NCBI RefSeq assembly: GCF_007096885.1
Contig: NZ_VJNO01000035.1
Coordinates: 1-64,000 of the forward strand
Length of the DNA stretch: 64,000 nucleotides
Source: Streptomyces sp. 130
GTDB lineage: Bacteria > Actinomycetota > Actinomycetes > Streptomycetales > Streptomycetaceae
Direction: 5' to 3'
The notes beneath the pieces are model-generated. The model was not told the DNA's origin, ran no database searches, and saw only the letters and a program-made list of their open reading frames with translations. Made by a program: the position numbers and the translations under genes. Within the stretch, counting starts at the first letter, position 1, and every line of letters starts with the position of its first letter. Of this stretch, positions 32,697 through 42,421 are shown piece after piece.

Positions 32697-35090
32697 ATGA
32701 CGCAGCGGGCATCCGAACTTCCCGGGGAGCGGCGCGCCGGCGCTCCCGGACGCGGGCTGACGGCGGCCGAGGTAGCCGAGCGGATATCGCGGGGCGAGGT
32801 CAACGACGTACCGGTGCGGTCCTCGCGGTCGCTGACCGAGATCGTCCGGGCCAACGTCCTCACCCGGTTCAACCTGATCATCGGTGTGCTCTGGGTGATC
32901 ATGCTGTGCGTCGCGCCGATCCAGGACAGCCTGTTCGGCTTCGTGATCATCGCGAACACCGCCATCGGCATCGTGCAGGAGTGGCGGGCCAAGAAGACGC
33001 TGGACGGCCTCGCGGTCATCGGTGAGTCGAAACCCGTCGTCCGGCGCGACGGGAAGGCCGCCGAGATCCACACCTCGGAGATCGTCCTCGGCGACCTGGT
33101 CGAGCTGGGGCCCGGGGACAAGGTCGTCGTGGACGGCACGGTCGCCGAGGCGGACGGCCTGGAGGTGGACGAGTCCCTGCTCACCGGTGAGGCGGACCCG
33201 GTCCTCAAGAAGACCGGCGACACGGTGATGTCCGGCAGCTTCGTCGTCGCCGGCGGCGGGGCGTTCACCGCGACGAAGGTCGGGCGCGAGGCGTACGCCG
33301 CTCAGCTCGCCGAGGAGGCGTCCCGCTTCACGCTCGTCCGGTCCGAGCTGCGCAGCGGCATCTCGACCATCCTGAAGTACATCACCTGGATGATGGTGCC
33401 GACCGCGACCGCCCTGGTGATCAGCCAGCTGGTGGTCAAGGACAACAACTTCAAGGACTCCGTCGCCCGCACGGTCGGCGGGATCGTCCCGATGATCCCG
33501 GAGGGCCTGGTCCTGCTGACCTCGGTGGCCTTCGCGATCGGGGTCGTACGCCTGGGCCGCAAGCAGTGCCTGGTGCAGGAGCTGCCCGCGATCGAGGGCC
33601 TGGCCCGGGTCGACGTCGTCTGCCTGGACAAGACCGGCACGCTCACCGAGGGCGGCATGGACGTCACGGAGCTGCGTCCGCTGGGCGGCTCCGGGGAACC
33701 GTATCTGCGCCGCGTCCTGGGGGCCTTCGGCGCGTCCGAGCCCCGGCCGAACGCCAGCCTCCAGGCCATCATCGACGCCTACCCGGCCCCGGCGGACGGC
33801 GGCTGGACGACCACCGGCACCCTGCCCTTCTCCTCCGCCCGCAAGTACAGCGGCGCCGCGTTCACCGAGGACGGCGGCGCCTCCTCCGCCTGGCTGCTCG
33901 GCGCGCCCGACGTGCTGCTGTCCGAGGACGACCCGGCGCTCGCGGAGATCGGACACCTCAACGAACAGGGCCTCCGGGTGCTGCTCCTCGCCCGGGCGCG
34001 GGGCGCGCTGGACGCGCCGGACGCGGCCGAGGGGGCGGAGCCGGCCGCGCTCGTCGTACTGGAACAGCGGCTGCGGCCCGACGCGGGGCGGACCCTCGCG
34101 TACTTCGGCGAGCAGCGGGTCGCCACGAAGGTGATCTCCGGCGACAACGCGGTCTCGGTCGGCGCGGTGGCCGCGAAGCTCGGGATGGAGGGCGCGGAGC
34201 ACCCGCTGGACGCGCGCCGGATGCCCGAGGACAAGGACGAGATGGCCACCGCGATGGAACAGAACGCGGTGTTCGGCCGGGTCACCCCGCAGCAGAAGCG
34301 GGAGATGGTCGCCGCGCTCCAGTCGCGCGGGCACACCGTCGCGATGACCGGCGACGGCGTCAACGACGTCCTCGCGCTGAAGGACGCCGACATCGGCGTC
34401 TCCATGGGCTCGGGCTCCGAGGCGACGCGCGCGGTGGCCCAGATCGTGCTGCTGAACAACAGCTTCGCGACCCTGCCGTCCGTGGTCGCCGAGGGCCGCC
34501 GCGTGATCGGCAACATCACCCGGGTCGCCACCCTGTTCCTGACGAAGACCGTCTACTCGGTGCTGCTCGCCGTCCTGGTGGTCTGCTTCCAGGTCGAGTA
34601 CCCGTTCCTGCCGCGCCACCTGACCCTGCTGTCCACGCTGACGATCGGCGTCCCGGCGTTCTTCCTCGCCCTCGCCCCGAACAAGGAGCGCGCCCACCCG
34701 CACTTCGTGCGCCGCGTCATGCGGTACGCGATCCCCTCGGGCGTCATCGCCGCCGCCGCGACCTTCGTGATGTACCAGATCGCCCGCCACCACTACTCCG
34801 GTACGGGCGCGCTGGACGCGGAGACGAGCGCGGCCACGCTCACGCTGTTCCTGGTGTCGATGTGGGTCCTGGCGATCATCGCCCGCCCCTACACCTGGTG
34901 GCGGATCTGCCTGGTGGCCGCGATGGGCCTGGCCTTCCTGGTGGTCCTCGCGGTGCCGTGGCTCCAGGACTTCTTCGCCCTGAAGCTGGTGGGCAGCGTG
35001 ATGCCCTGGACGGCGGTGGGCGTCGCGGTGGTCGCGTCGGTGGCGCTGGAGTACGCCTGGCGGCTGGTGGGCCGCCGCTTCGGGGGGTGA
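32697..35090 (+). CDS. P-type cation ATPase, CtpE-like
   Basis: This 797-residue HAD-IC P-type ATPase has the actuator TGEAD, M4 motif IPEGLVLLTS, phosphorylation site D311 in DKTGTLTEGG and hinge TGDGVNDVLALKDADIGVSMG. The PEGL motif and lack of metal-binding N-terminal domains resemble mycobacterial CtpE, which is reported to import calcium rather than heavy metals. Eight to ten membrane helices are predicted. It stands alone and ends 16 bp before the convergent large ATPase gene. Confidence 0.9.
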   Translation: MTQRASELPGERRAGAPGRGLTAAEVAERISRGEVNDVPVRSSRSLTEIVRANVLTRFNLIIGVLWVIMLCVAPIQDSLFGFVIIANTAIGIVQEWRAKKTLDGLAVIGESKPVVRRDGKAAEIHTSEIVLGDLVELGPGDKVVVDGTVAEADGLEVDESLLTGEADPVLKKTGDTVMSGSFVVAGGGAFTATKVGREAYAAQLAEEASRFTLVRSELRSGISTILKYITWMMVPTATALVISQLVVKDNNFKDSVARTVGGIVPMIPEGLVLLTSVAFAIGVVRLGRKQCLVQELPAIEGLARVDVVCLDKTGTLTEGGMDVTELRPLGGSGEPYLRRVLGAFGASEPRPNASLQAIIDAYPAPADGGWTTTGTLPFSSARKYSGAAFTEDGGASSAWLLGAPDVLLSEDDPALAEIGHLNEQGLRVLLLARARGALDAPDAAEGAEPAALVVLEQRLRPDAGRTLAYFGEQRVATKVISGDNAVSVGAVAAKLGMEGAEHPLDARRMPEDKDEMATAMEQNAVFGRVTPQQKREMVAALQSRGHTVAMTGDGVNDVLALKDADIGVSMGSGSEATRAVAQIVLLNNSFATLPSVVAEGRRVIGNITRVATLFLTKTVYSVLLAVLVVCFQVEYPFLPRHLTLLSTLTIGVPAFFLALAPNKERAHPHFVRRVMRYAIPSGVIAAAATFVMYQIARHHYSGTGALDAETSAATLTLFLVSMWVLAIIARPYTWWRICLVAAMGLAFLVVLAVPWLQDFFALKLVGSVMPWTAVGVAVVASVALEYAWRLVGRRFGG

Positions 35091-35106
35091 AACGGCGGCC
35101 CGGGCC

Positions 35107-38100
35107 TCAGTCGAACCAGCGGTCCCGGGCCAGTTCTTCCGTACGGGAGGGGTCCTCCAGGAGCGCGGCGACCTCGAAGCGGCGGGGCCACTGGCCCGAG
35201 GCCCAGGCCAGGCCCGCCGCGACGCCCTCCAGTGTCGAGGCGTGCACCACCCCGTCCGGGGTGCGGCGCCAGTCGAGTTCCACACCGCCCGCGCGGAGTT
35301 CGCCGTGCTCGACGTACGTGTCCGGGGTCGCCGGCCCCAGCAGGACGCGCACGGACTCGGGCACCTCGTGCTCCTCGCCGTCGCTCGTGACCTCGGCCGC
35401 CACGCTCTCGCCGAGCCGGCGCACCTGGAACAGCTCGGCCAGCTCCGCCGCGTGCGCCGGGGCGACGGGCAGCAGCGGCAGGCCCCCGGCGAGCGGCAGC
35501 AGGTCCGGCGCGTCCGCGATCACCGCCTCCGCCGCGTCGACCACCCGCACCTCGCCGTCCACGACCGCCCGCAACTCGTCCGGCAGCGTGACCTGTTCCG
35601 GATCGAGCGCGGCCAGCGCCGTGTACAGCGCGTGCAGCTGCACGGCGGTGACCGGGCGGTCCGCGTCGGCGAGCCGGTCCAGCAGCTCGGCGGCCCCGCC
35701 CGGCTCGTCCAGGAGGGCGGCGAGCGAGGTCCGTACGCCCAGGGCGCGCAGCACCTCGGCGTCCTCGAAGCCGGTCGCGTCGGCGGAGTCGTAGAGGCCC
35801 GCGAGCCGCGGATCGCCGCCGTGCGCGCGCAGACCCGCCGGGCGGCGGCCGTCGAGCACCGGGTGGCCGCGCAGCCACCACGCGGCGTAAGGGCGGACGG
35901 ACTGTGTGGTGCCGTCCGGGAGCAGCACCCGGACCGGCTGGGTGAGCGCGTCCCGCAGCGGCGGCCGGGCGAGGAGGGCGAGGGCCTGCGGCCAGGCGTC
36001 GTCGTCCACCAGGTCCAGGTCGCGCACGGCGACCAGCTCGGTGGCGACCGGCGGCACCGGGCCGTCGGGGAGCTGGTCGAGGACGTCCTCGCACCACACG
36101 TCCACCGCGTCCAGCAGCCCCGCGTCGTCCGGCTCCGCGAAGTCGCCGTCGCGGGGCTCCAGCTCGTCCGGGTCCAGGACGACGTCGGTGGCCCGCACGA
36201 GCGCGAAGGTGGCGAGCACCCCGCAGGCGGTGAGCGGCTGTTCGCCCCAGCGCTCGGCCAGCTCCGCGTCGCACAGGGCGAGTTCGCCCTCGCGCATGAT
36301 CCCGGCGAACGGGCTGTCCGGCAGCACGAGCTCCCCGGCGGGGGCGGGTTCGCCGTCCTCGTCGGGCAGCGCGAGCGCGCCCAGCCAGGGCTCGTCGCCC
36401 GGCTCCAGGGCGGCGTCGCGGACCAGGGTGAGCACGGTCTCCGCCAGCTCGTCGCCGTCGAGCGCGTCCTCGTCCCAGATCTCCCCCGCGTCCAGCGACC
36501 CGGCGACGGCCGCCCGCACCTGCGGGGTCGTCAGCACGGCGCGCGGCGTGGCGGGCAGGGCCCCCAGCTTCTCCAGGATCGGGTGCGCGGCGTCCGGGTG
36601 CGCGACCTTGAGCCCGAGCCGGCCGAGGCGGTCGAGAACGGGTTGGGGCAGGGCGTCCGGGACGGGGAGCAGGACCTGCCGGGGGCCGATGGTGGTGCGC
36701 GCAGGCACGTCCGGGGTGCCGCCCGCCAGGGGCACGGGGAGCCCCGAGAGCCGGTCCGGGTCCACCCCGGCCAGGCTGTCGTAGAGCCGGCGCCACCAGG
36801 CCGGTTCGCGTTCCAGGCCGGCCAGGTGGTCGATCGCCTCGGTCAGCGGGACGCGGGTGACGCCGAGCGTGCGCAGCTCGACGCGCCGTTCCAGGCCCGC
36901 CGGCAGCAGGCACGGCAGCACCTCGGCGAGCACGGCCACGGTCTGCGCGCCGGCGCCCTCCACCACCTCGGCCTCGACGGGCCGCAGCCCGCCGGTGTCC
37001 TTGTCCTGCCTCAGGCCCTCGTCCCACTCCTCCCAGCGCTCCGGTTCGCGCGGGGCGGCGGGCTCCAGGAACGCGACGCGCGGCAGCCGCTCCAGGATCG
37101 CGCCGCGCAGCGCCCCGTCCAGCGTGCCCTGCCCGAGGGGGCCCGGGACCAGGCCGATCGTCGCGACGGACACCGGCTCCCAGCCGCCGAGCAGCTCCGC
37201 GTACGCGTCGGCGGCGCGCTGCACCAGGAAGTCGGTGAGCGGGCCGGGGGCGGGGTGCCTGCGGGTGGTGTCCAGCGGCAGCGAGGCGATGAGCAGCGCG
37301 GGCAGCCCGAGCGGTTCGTCGGTGGGCGTCGGCGCGTGCACGACGGGGGCGGTGCGGGGGTGGACCGGGGCGCCGTCCGCGTCCACCGGGACGGCCCAGG
37401 TCACCGACCAGTGCGGGCGGAGGCGTTCCTCCAGCGGGCGGTCGGCGAGCAGGGCGGGCTCGACCGGCCCGTGGTGGACGGCGGTGCGCCAGCGGTGCGT
37501 GCCGTGCGCGGAGTCCTCGATGTGCGTGTACGGGCCGTGCTGGGAGCGGCGGAGGGTGCGTACGCCCTCCGGGGTCTCCACGATCACCTCCGCCAGGCCG
37601 GTGAGCGTGAGCAGCAGGGCGTCGTCCACGGCGGCCAGCAGCCGTTCGACCAGGTCCTCGGCGACGCCGTCGCGCAGGGGGAGCACGACGACGGTGTCGT
37701 AGCCGTCGGGCGCGGTGCCCTCGGCGGGCAGCGGGAGGCGCAGCAGCGGTACGTGGCCGTCGCGGCGGCGCAGCTCCTCGCCCAGGCCGGGGCTGCCGAC
37801 GGCGGCCTCCCGGGCGAGCTCGCGGGCCTCGGCCAGGGACCAGCGGACGCCGCCGTGCCGACCGGTGACCGCCGGCTCGTCGCTCACCGCGAGCACGGCG
37901 GCGAACCCGACGCCGAACCGGCCCACGGCGCCCTCGTGGCCCTCGCGCTTCGCGGACGCGCGCAGCGTGGACAGCGACTCGACGCCGGTGGCGTCCAGGG
38001 GTGCGCCGGTGTTCGCGGCGGCGAGCACGGCGGGGGTGCCGGGCCCCGCCGGGTGCAGGGTGAGCCGCAGGCGGCCGGGGACGCCGGCGCGGGCGGCGGC

Positions 38101-38280
38101 GTCGGCGGCGTTCTGGGCCAGCTCGACCACGAGGCGGTCGCGGTAGCCGCCGAGCGCGAGGTCCTCCTCGGCGTTGGCGTCCTCCCGGAACCGGGCGGGT
38201 CCGGCGCCCCAGGCGGCGAGCACGCCGCGCCGCAGCCGCGCGGTGCCGAACGGGTCGCCCTCCGTCGCGTTGATGCCCAT
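35107..38280 (-). CDS. Large sacsin-like GHKL ATPase protein
   Basis: This 1057-residue protein has an Hsp90/sacsin-type ATP-binding domain in its first ~220 residues: LVVELAQNAADAAAR (E/N metal and nucleotide residues), VLAAANTGAPLDATGVESL and GRFGVGFAAVLAVSD. The remaining 800 residues are acidic and Leu-rich without a clear second domain. A GGGAGCACGCGC stretch precedes the ATG at 38280. Related actinobacterial proteins are annotated only as ATP-binding proteins; a chaperone-like role is inferred from fold. Confidence 0.85.
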   Translation of the reverse strand: MGINATEGDPFGTARLRRGVLAAWGAGPARFREDANAEEDLALGGYRDRLVVELAQNAADAAARAGVPGRLRLTLHPAGPGTPAVLAAANTGAPLDATGVESLSTLRASAKREGHEGAVGRFGVGFAAVLAVSDEPAVTGRHGGVRWSLAEARELAREAAVGSPGLGEELRRRDGHVPLLRLPLPAEGTAPDGYDTVVVLPLRDGVAEDLVERLLAAVDDALLLTLTGLAEVIVETPEGVRTLRRSQHGPYTHIEDSAHGTHRWRTAVHHGPVEPALLADRPLEERLRPHWSVTWAVPVDADGAPVHPRTAPVVHAPTPTDEPLGLPALLIASLPLDTTRRHPAPGPLTDFLVQRAADAYAELLGGWEPVSVATIGLVPGPLGQGTLDGALRGAILERLPRVAFLEPAAPREPERWEEWDEGLRQDKDTGGLRPVEAEVVEGAGAQTVAVLAEVLPCLLPAGLERRVELRTLGVTRVPLTEAIDHLAGLEREPAWWRRLYDSLAGVDPDRLSGLPVPLAGGTPDVPARTTIGPRQVLLPVPDALPQPVLDRLGRLGLKVAHPDAAHPILEKLGALPATPRAVLTTPQVRAAVAGSLDAGEIWDEDALDGDELAETVLTLVRDAALEPGDEPWLGALALPDEDGEPAPAGELVLPDSPFAGIMREGELALCDAELAERWGEQPLTACGVLATFALVRATDVVLDPDELEPRDGDFAEPDDAGLLDAVDVWCEDVLDQLPDGPVPPVATELVAVRDLDLVDDDAWPQALALLARPPLRDALTQPVRVLLPDGTTQSVRPYAAWWLRGHPVLDGRRPAGLRAHGGDPRLAGLYDSADATGFEDAEVLRALGVRTSLAALLDEPGGAAELLDRLADADRPVTAVQLHALYTALAALDPEQVTLPDELRAVVDGEVRVVDAAEAVIADAPDLLPLAGGLPLLPVAPAHAAELAELFQVRRLGESVAAEVTSDGEEHEVPESVRVLLGPATPDTYVEHGELRAGGVELDWRRTPDGVVHASTLEGVAAGLAWASGQWPRRFEVAALLEDPSRTEELARDRWFD

Positions 38281-38387
38281 GCGCGTGCTCCCTCTGCCGG
38301 TGCGGTTCGCGTACCCCGCGAAGCTACCGGGTACGGCCCGGGCCCTCCGACTCACCGCCCCCCGGGGTGCGGGGTCCCCACCGCGAG

Positions 38388-38417
38388 GGTTCCGTCCTCA
38401 ATCGCCGGACGGGCTGG
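38388..38417. repeat. Intergenic palindromic repeat, copy 1
   Basis: GGTTCCGTCCTCAATCGCCG continuing GACGGGCTGG is the reverse form of a sequence found three more times in this window (50113, 61188, 61264). The core GCCGGACGGGC/GCCCGTCCGGC is the conserved part, and the 4-5 bases between core and TCCTC vary. It lies in the 224-bp gap between the large ATPase and DUF3027 genes, which is otherwise non-coding. Confidence 0.8.
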
Positions 38418-38504
38418 GTTCCACGCGAGGCCCGGCCCCGCCACGTACAGGGTTCCGTTGCGCCGGAGGACCCGAGCCCGCGTGGGCTCCGGCCGCCCGG
38501 CCGG

Positions 38505-39428
38505 CTACGCGTCGCCCGGGTCCTCCGAGGCCTCCCGGGCCTCACCGTGCAACGGATACTCATCGACCCGCATCGTGTCCAACGCATGAGCCGCCGCCGC
38601 AGGCGGCTTCGGCATGACCGCCGCCTCCGAGTGGCCCCCGCACCCGTACGACAGCGAGACCACATGCCCGTCCGCCGGGCCGAACTCGTTCGCGCACACC
38701 CCGAACGCCTGGCTCAGCGAGCCCGCCAGCGGCATCAGGAAGGCGCACGACGCGCACGACGCCGGCGCGGCCTGCGCCATCGGCGTCTTCGGGCCGAACT
38801 CCTCGTCCCAGCGGTCCGCCGCCGAGTGCAGCCCGTAACGCGACAGCACCCGCGCCCGCCGCATCCCCAGCTCGTCCGCCACCGCCGCGATCGACCCGCG
38901 CGACGTCGAAGCCGACGCCGGGCGCGTCGTCAGCTCCGCGTCCTCGACGTCGACCAGGTCGGCCAGCTCGCCGGTGACCGGGGCGACCGCCGAATTCGGC
39001 GGCGGCTCCTCCGCGCCGGTGTACCCCGGCTCCAGCCGAAGGTCGTCCGCCTCGGTGGGCAGCAGGTCGCCGGGACCCATGTCGCCCGGCCGCAGCCGCT
39101 CGCTCCACGGCACCCACTCCGGCGCGAGCAGCGCGTCGCTGCCCGGCAGCAGCACCGTCTCGTCCAGCGTGACGTTCTTCGCGCGGGAGGCCCGGGCGAC
39201 CGTGACGGCCCAGCGCCAGCCCCGGTAGCCGGGGTCCTCGCACTCGAAGTAGTGCGTGACGACCCGGTCCCCCTCGGAGACCACCGCCACATGCTCACCC
39301 ACGGTCCCCGGCGCGGCCGCCTCCTCCGCCGCGGCGCGGGCGAGGTCTACCGCCTCGGCGCACAGACGGTCGGGAGCGGGGGTACGGGCGGTACGGGCCG
39401 TACGGCCTCGCGTCGTCGCAGCACTCAC
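38505..39428 (-). CDS. DUF3027 protein
   Basis: This 307-residue actinobacterial protein is of the DUF3027 type: HVAVVSEGDRVVTHYFECEDPGYRGWRWAVTVARA, then ETVLLPGSDALLAPEWVPWSERLRPGDMGPGDLLPT. The C-terminal half has Cys pairs (CASCAFLMPLAG, GVCANEFGPADG, SYGCGGHSEAA) that look like a metal site. Function unknown; it sits near the helicase and menaquinone genes in Streptomyces core chromosomes. GTG at 39428. Confidence 0.88.
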   Translation of the reverse strand: MSAATTRGRTARTARTPAPDRLCAEAVDLARAAAEEAAAPGTVGEHVAVVSEGDRVVTHYFECEDPGYRGWRWAVTVARASRAKNVTLDETVLLPGSDALLAPEWVPWSERLRPGDMGPGDLLPTEADDLRLEPGYTGAEEPPPNSAVAPVTGELADLVDVEDAELTTRPASASTSRGSIAAVADELGMRRARVLSRYGLHSAADRWDEEFGPKTPMAQAAPASCASCAFLMPLAGSLSQAFGVCANEFGPADGHVVSLSYGCGGHSEAAVMPKPPAAAAHALDTMRVDEYPLHGEAREASEDPGDA

Positions 39429-39455
39429 AGGTCTCGCTTCTCTCCTACGCCAGTC

Positions 39456-39638
39456 TCACGAGCGCGCCAGCACATCGACCATCGATTCCGGCCATACGGT
39501 CGCGGACGGAGCGGACCTGGGGGCCGCGTCGACGTCCACACCCGTTGAGCCAACCTCGGGCACGCCTTCCGCAATCCATTCTGCGGGATCGCCGAGAGGC
39601 GCGCGGCCGAGAACAACCGCCGGTGGCGCGCTACGCAC
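39456..39638 (-). CDS. Possible small ORF upstream of DUF3027
   Basis: A 60-residue frame (start SAPPAVVLGRAPLGDPAEWI, end VWPESMVDVLARS) lies 27 bp before the DUF3027 gene in the same direction. Codon third positions are only moderately GC-rich and no ribosome site stands out, so it may be chance. The rest of the 367-bp gap (39429-39795) shows nothing else beyond a possible leaderless -10 element TATGAC before the next gene. Confidence 0.25.
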   Translation of the reverse strand: MRSAPPAVVLGRAPLGDPAEWIAEGVPEVGSTGVDVDAAPRSAPSATVWPESMVDVLARS

Positions 39639-39795
39639 GCTACCCTCTCCGCCGCTCCCCGCCCACCTGCCGTCCGAAACGCCGCCGTATCCGCACCCCG
39701 GCGACCCGCCCCGGTACTGACCCGACGGGGCGGTCCCGGCCCCGCCCCGCCGGGAGACCGGCTTGTGATGCGCGGTCCTGGGGCACTATGACCAG

Positions 39796-41199
39796 GTGGC
39801 TTCAGCCAGGTCGCACGACGGTCCCGGCCCGCTCCGCAGCGCGGGCCGGTCGATCGGTCGTGCCCTGCGGGTCCCCTTCACCGGCGCCGCCCGGTCCATC
39901 CGCAGGGCGACGCACGCGCACGGCGCCGGCGAGAGCGGCCTCGGCAAGCTGATCGAACTGCACGCGGTGAACGGCGCGGGCGACGTGATGATCACCGTCG
40001 CGCTGGCGTCCACCGTGTTCTTCTCCGTACCGACGGACCAGGCGCGCGGCCGGGTCGCGCTGTACCTCGCGGTGACGATGGCACCGTTCATCCTGCTGGC
40101 GCCGGTCATCGGCCCGCTCCTGGACCACCTGCCGCACGGCCGCCGCGCCGCGATGGCCGGTTCCATGCTGGCGCGGGCGGTGCTGGCGCTGACCATGTCG
40201 GGCGCGGTCGCCACCGGCGACCTGGAGCTGTATCCGGCGGCGCTCGGCGTGCTGGTCTGCTCGAAGGCGTACGGGGTGGTGCGCAGCGCCGTCGTGCCCC
40301 GGCTGCTGCCACCGAAGTTCTCGCTGGTGAAGGCCAACTCACGGGTGACCCTCGCCGGGCTGCTGGCCACCGGGGCCGCCGCGCCCGTCGGGGCGGGGCT
40401 GCAGACGATCGGCCCGCAGTGGCCGCTGTACGGCGCGTGCGCGATCTTCGTCGGCGGGGGAATCCTGGCGTTCACGCTGCCGCCCAAGGTGGACTCGGCC
40501 AAGGGCGAGCGCCGGGCGCGGCTCGTGCCGCCGCACGGCGATTACGCGGCACGACCGCCCGCCACCAGGGCCGGGACCAGGGCCAAGGGCCGCGAGCGGC
40601 GGCCGGGTCTGCGGTCGGTCGGCCCGTCCGTGCTGCACGGCCTCCAGGCCAACGCGGCGCACCGGGCGCTCTCCGGGTTCCTGATCTTCTTCCTGGCGTT
40701 CCTGCTGCGCGAGCACCCGCTCGCCGGTCAGAGCGCCGCGATCTCGCTGGGCATCGTCGGCGTGGCGGCGGGCGTGGGCAACGCGCTGGGCACGGCGGTG
40801 GGGTCCTGGCTGCGGGCGCGCGGCCCGGAGGTCATCGTGGCGTCGGTGCTCGGCCTGGCGCTGGGCGTGGCGGTCCTGGCGGCCGTCTTCTTCTCCACGG
40901 TCATGGTCGCCGCGCTCGCCGCGACGGCGGGCCTGACGCAGGCCCTGTCGAAGCTGTCGCTGGACGCGATGATCCAGCGCGACGTGCCGGAGGAGGTGCG
41001 GACCTCGGCGTTCGCCCGCTCCGAGACGCTGCTGCAGATGGCCTGGGTGGTGGGCGGCGCGATCGGCATCGCCCTCCCCCTCAACGGCGTACTGGGCATG
41101 TCCGTCGCCGCCGGGCTGCTGGCACTGGGCGCCTCCACCTCCGTACGGGGGCTGCTGGGCGCCGCGCGGCGCGGCTCGCCGCACCCCCGCGTGGCGTGA
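39796..41199 (+). CDS. MFS transporter
   Basis: This 467-residue membrane protein has a ~50-residue basic cytoplasmic N-terminus, then helices beginning LIELHAVNGAGDVMITVALASTVFF, the MFS loop LLDHLPHGRRAAMAGSML, and a central basic loop (GTRAKGRERRPGLRS) between two six-helix halves. GTG at 39796 has no ribosome site, and TATGAC about 5 bases upstream of it hints at a leaderless transcript. It heads a close run with the DUF2771 lipoprotein and mqnB-mqnD genes. Confidence 0.85.
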   Translation: MASARSHDGPGPLRSAGRSIGRALRVPFTGAARSIRRATHAHGAGESGLGKLIELHAVNGAGDVMITVALASTVFFSVPTDQARGRVALYLAVTMAPFILLAPVIGPLLDHLPHGRRAAMAGSMLARAVLALTMSGAVATGDLELYPAALGVLVCSKAYGVVRSAVVPRLLPPKFSLVKANSRVTLAGLLATGAAAPVGAGLQTIGPQWPLYGACAIFVGGGILAFTLPPKVDSAKGERRARLVPPHGDYAARPPATRAGTRAKGRERRPGLRSVGPSVLHGLQANAAHRALSGFLIFFLAFLLREHPLAGQSAAISLGIVGVAAGVGNALGTAVGSWLRARGPEVIVASVLGLALGVAVLAAVFFSTVMVAALAATAGLTQALSKLSLDAMIQRDVPEEVRTSAFARSETLLQMAWVVGGAIGIALPLNGVLGMSVAAGLLALGASTSVRGLLGAARRGSPHPRVA

Positions 41200-41226
41200 G
41201 CGCGGGCGACCGATAGCCTTCGGCCC

Positions 41227-41715
41227 ATGACCGTTGCGTTCTTCTCCGGTAAGGGCCGCCGAATCGGCGTCGCTCTTGGTGCCGTGTCCGCGGGACTCCT
41301 TGTCCTCTCCGCCTGCGACAAGCCGACGCCGCTCGCCACCGTGACGGTCGGCGACGACTCGGTGAGCTCCGAGGCCGCCTGCTACAACGACGGCAAGGCC
41401 CTCAAGAACTCCGAGGCGGAGAAGTGCCTCAACAAGGAGGCGGAGAAGAGCATCAAGGTCTCGATGACCGACATGGTGCGCTTCGGCGTCGACCCGGAGA
41501 TCGCGGACAACGGCTGGACCCTCTTCATCGACGGCCAGCGCGGTGAGCCGGAGCCGTCCAAGAAGACCTACCGGTCCATCACGGGCGGCGCCTTCTTCTC
41601 CAGCCAGAGCCAGACCGGCGAGGCCGCCCCGAAGAACACGCAGGTCAGCATCGTGGAGACCAAGGGCACGAGCGTGATCGGCATCTGGCACTTCAAGCTG
41701 GAGAAGACCGACTGA
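41227..41715 (+). CDS. DUF2771 lipoprotein
   Basis: This 162-residue protein has a lipobox LVLSAC with Cys30 after a helix (GVALGAVSAGLLVLSAC), so it should be lipid-anchored outside the membrane. The mature part has two Cys in SEAACYNDGKALKNSEAEKCLN and the DUF2771 ending SIVETKGTSVIGIWHFKLEK. It starts 27 bp after the MFS gene and ends one base before mqnB. Function unknown. Confidence 0.9.
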   Translation: MTVAFFSGKGRRIGVALGAVSAGLLVLSACDKPTPLATVTVGDDSVSSEAACYNDGKALKNSEAEKCLNKEAEKSIKVSMTDMVRFGVDPEIADNGWTLFIDGQRGEPEPSKKTYRSITGGAFFSSQSQTGEAAPKNTQVSIVETKGTSVIGIWHFKLEKTD

Positions 41716-41716
41716 C

Positions 41717-42421
41717 GTGCGTGTACTCGTCGTGACCGCGGTCCCGGTGGAACGGGACGCGGTCACGCGTGCGTACGGGGAGGAGCCGGCGGTCCACCAC
41801 ATCCGCGGCGCGGAGCTCCACCGCGCCGGCCCGCTGGACGTGCTCGCCGGCGGCGCGGGCCCGGCCGCCGCGGCGGCCTCGACGGCGTTCGCGCTGGCGG
41901 CGGACCGCTACGACCTGGCGATCTCGGCGGGCATCGGGGGCGGCTTCGCACCGGCCGCCCCGGTCGGTTCGCTGGCCGTGTCCCGCCGCATCGGCGCGGC
42001 CGACCTGGGCGCCGAAACCCCGGACGGCTTCGTTCCGGTGACCGGGCTCGGCTTCGGCCGGACCTGGCACTTCCCGCCCCGCTCCCTCGTCCGCGCCGCC
42101 GCCGGGGCGACCGGGGCGGCGACCGGCGACATCCTCACCGTCTCCACGGTCACCGGAACGGCGGACCGCACCGCCGCCCTGCTGGCCGCCCACCCGGGCG
42201 CGGTCGCCGAGGCCATGGAGGGCTTCGGGGTCGCGGAGGCGGCGGACCTCGCCGGCGTACCGGTCCTGGAGATCAGGGCCGTGTCGAACACCGTCGGCCC
42301 GCGCGACCGCGACGCCTGGCGCATCGGCGACGCGCTGACCGCGCTGACCGAGGCGTTCGGGAAGCTCATACCCGTACTGGAAGGCTGGACCCGCCATGAC
42401 CGAGACGACACCGCAGGCTGA
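41717..42421 (+). CDS. mqnB: Futalosine hydrolase
   Basis: MqnB cleaves hypoxanthine (or adenine in variants) from futalosine in the alternative menaquinone pathway. The 234-residue protein is a nucleoside phosphorylase-fold hydrolase: VLVVTAVPVERDAVTRA, AISAGIGGGFAPAAPVGSLAVS, GDILTVSTVTGTADRT and the catalytic-region AEAMEGFGVAEAA with RAVSNTVGPRDRDAW. It overlaps mqnD by 26 nt, so the two steps are translated together. Confidence 0.95.
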   Translation: MRVLVVTAVPVERDAVTRAYGEEPAVHHIRGAELHRAGPLDVLAGGAGPAAAAASTAFALAADRYDLAISAGIGGGFAPAAPVGSLAVSRRIGAADLGAETPDGFVPVTGLGFGRTWHFPPRSLVRAAAGATGAATGDILTVSTVTGTADRTAALLAAHPGAVAEAMEGFGVAEAADLAGVPVLEIRAVSNTVGPRDRDAWRIGDALTALTEAFGKLIPVLEGWTRHDRDDTAG

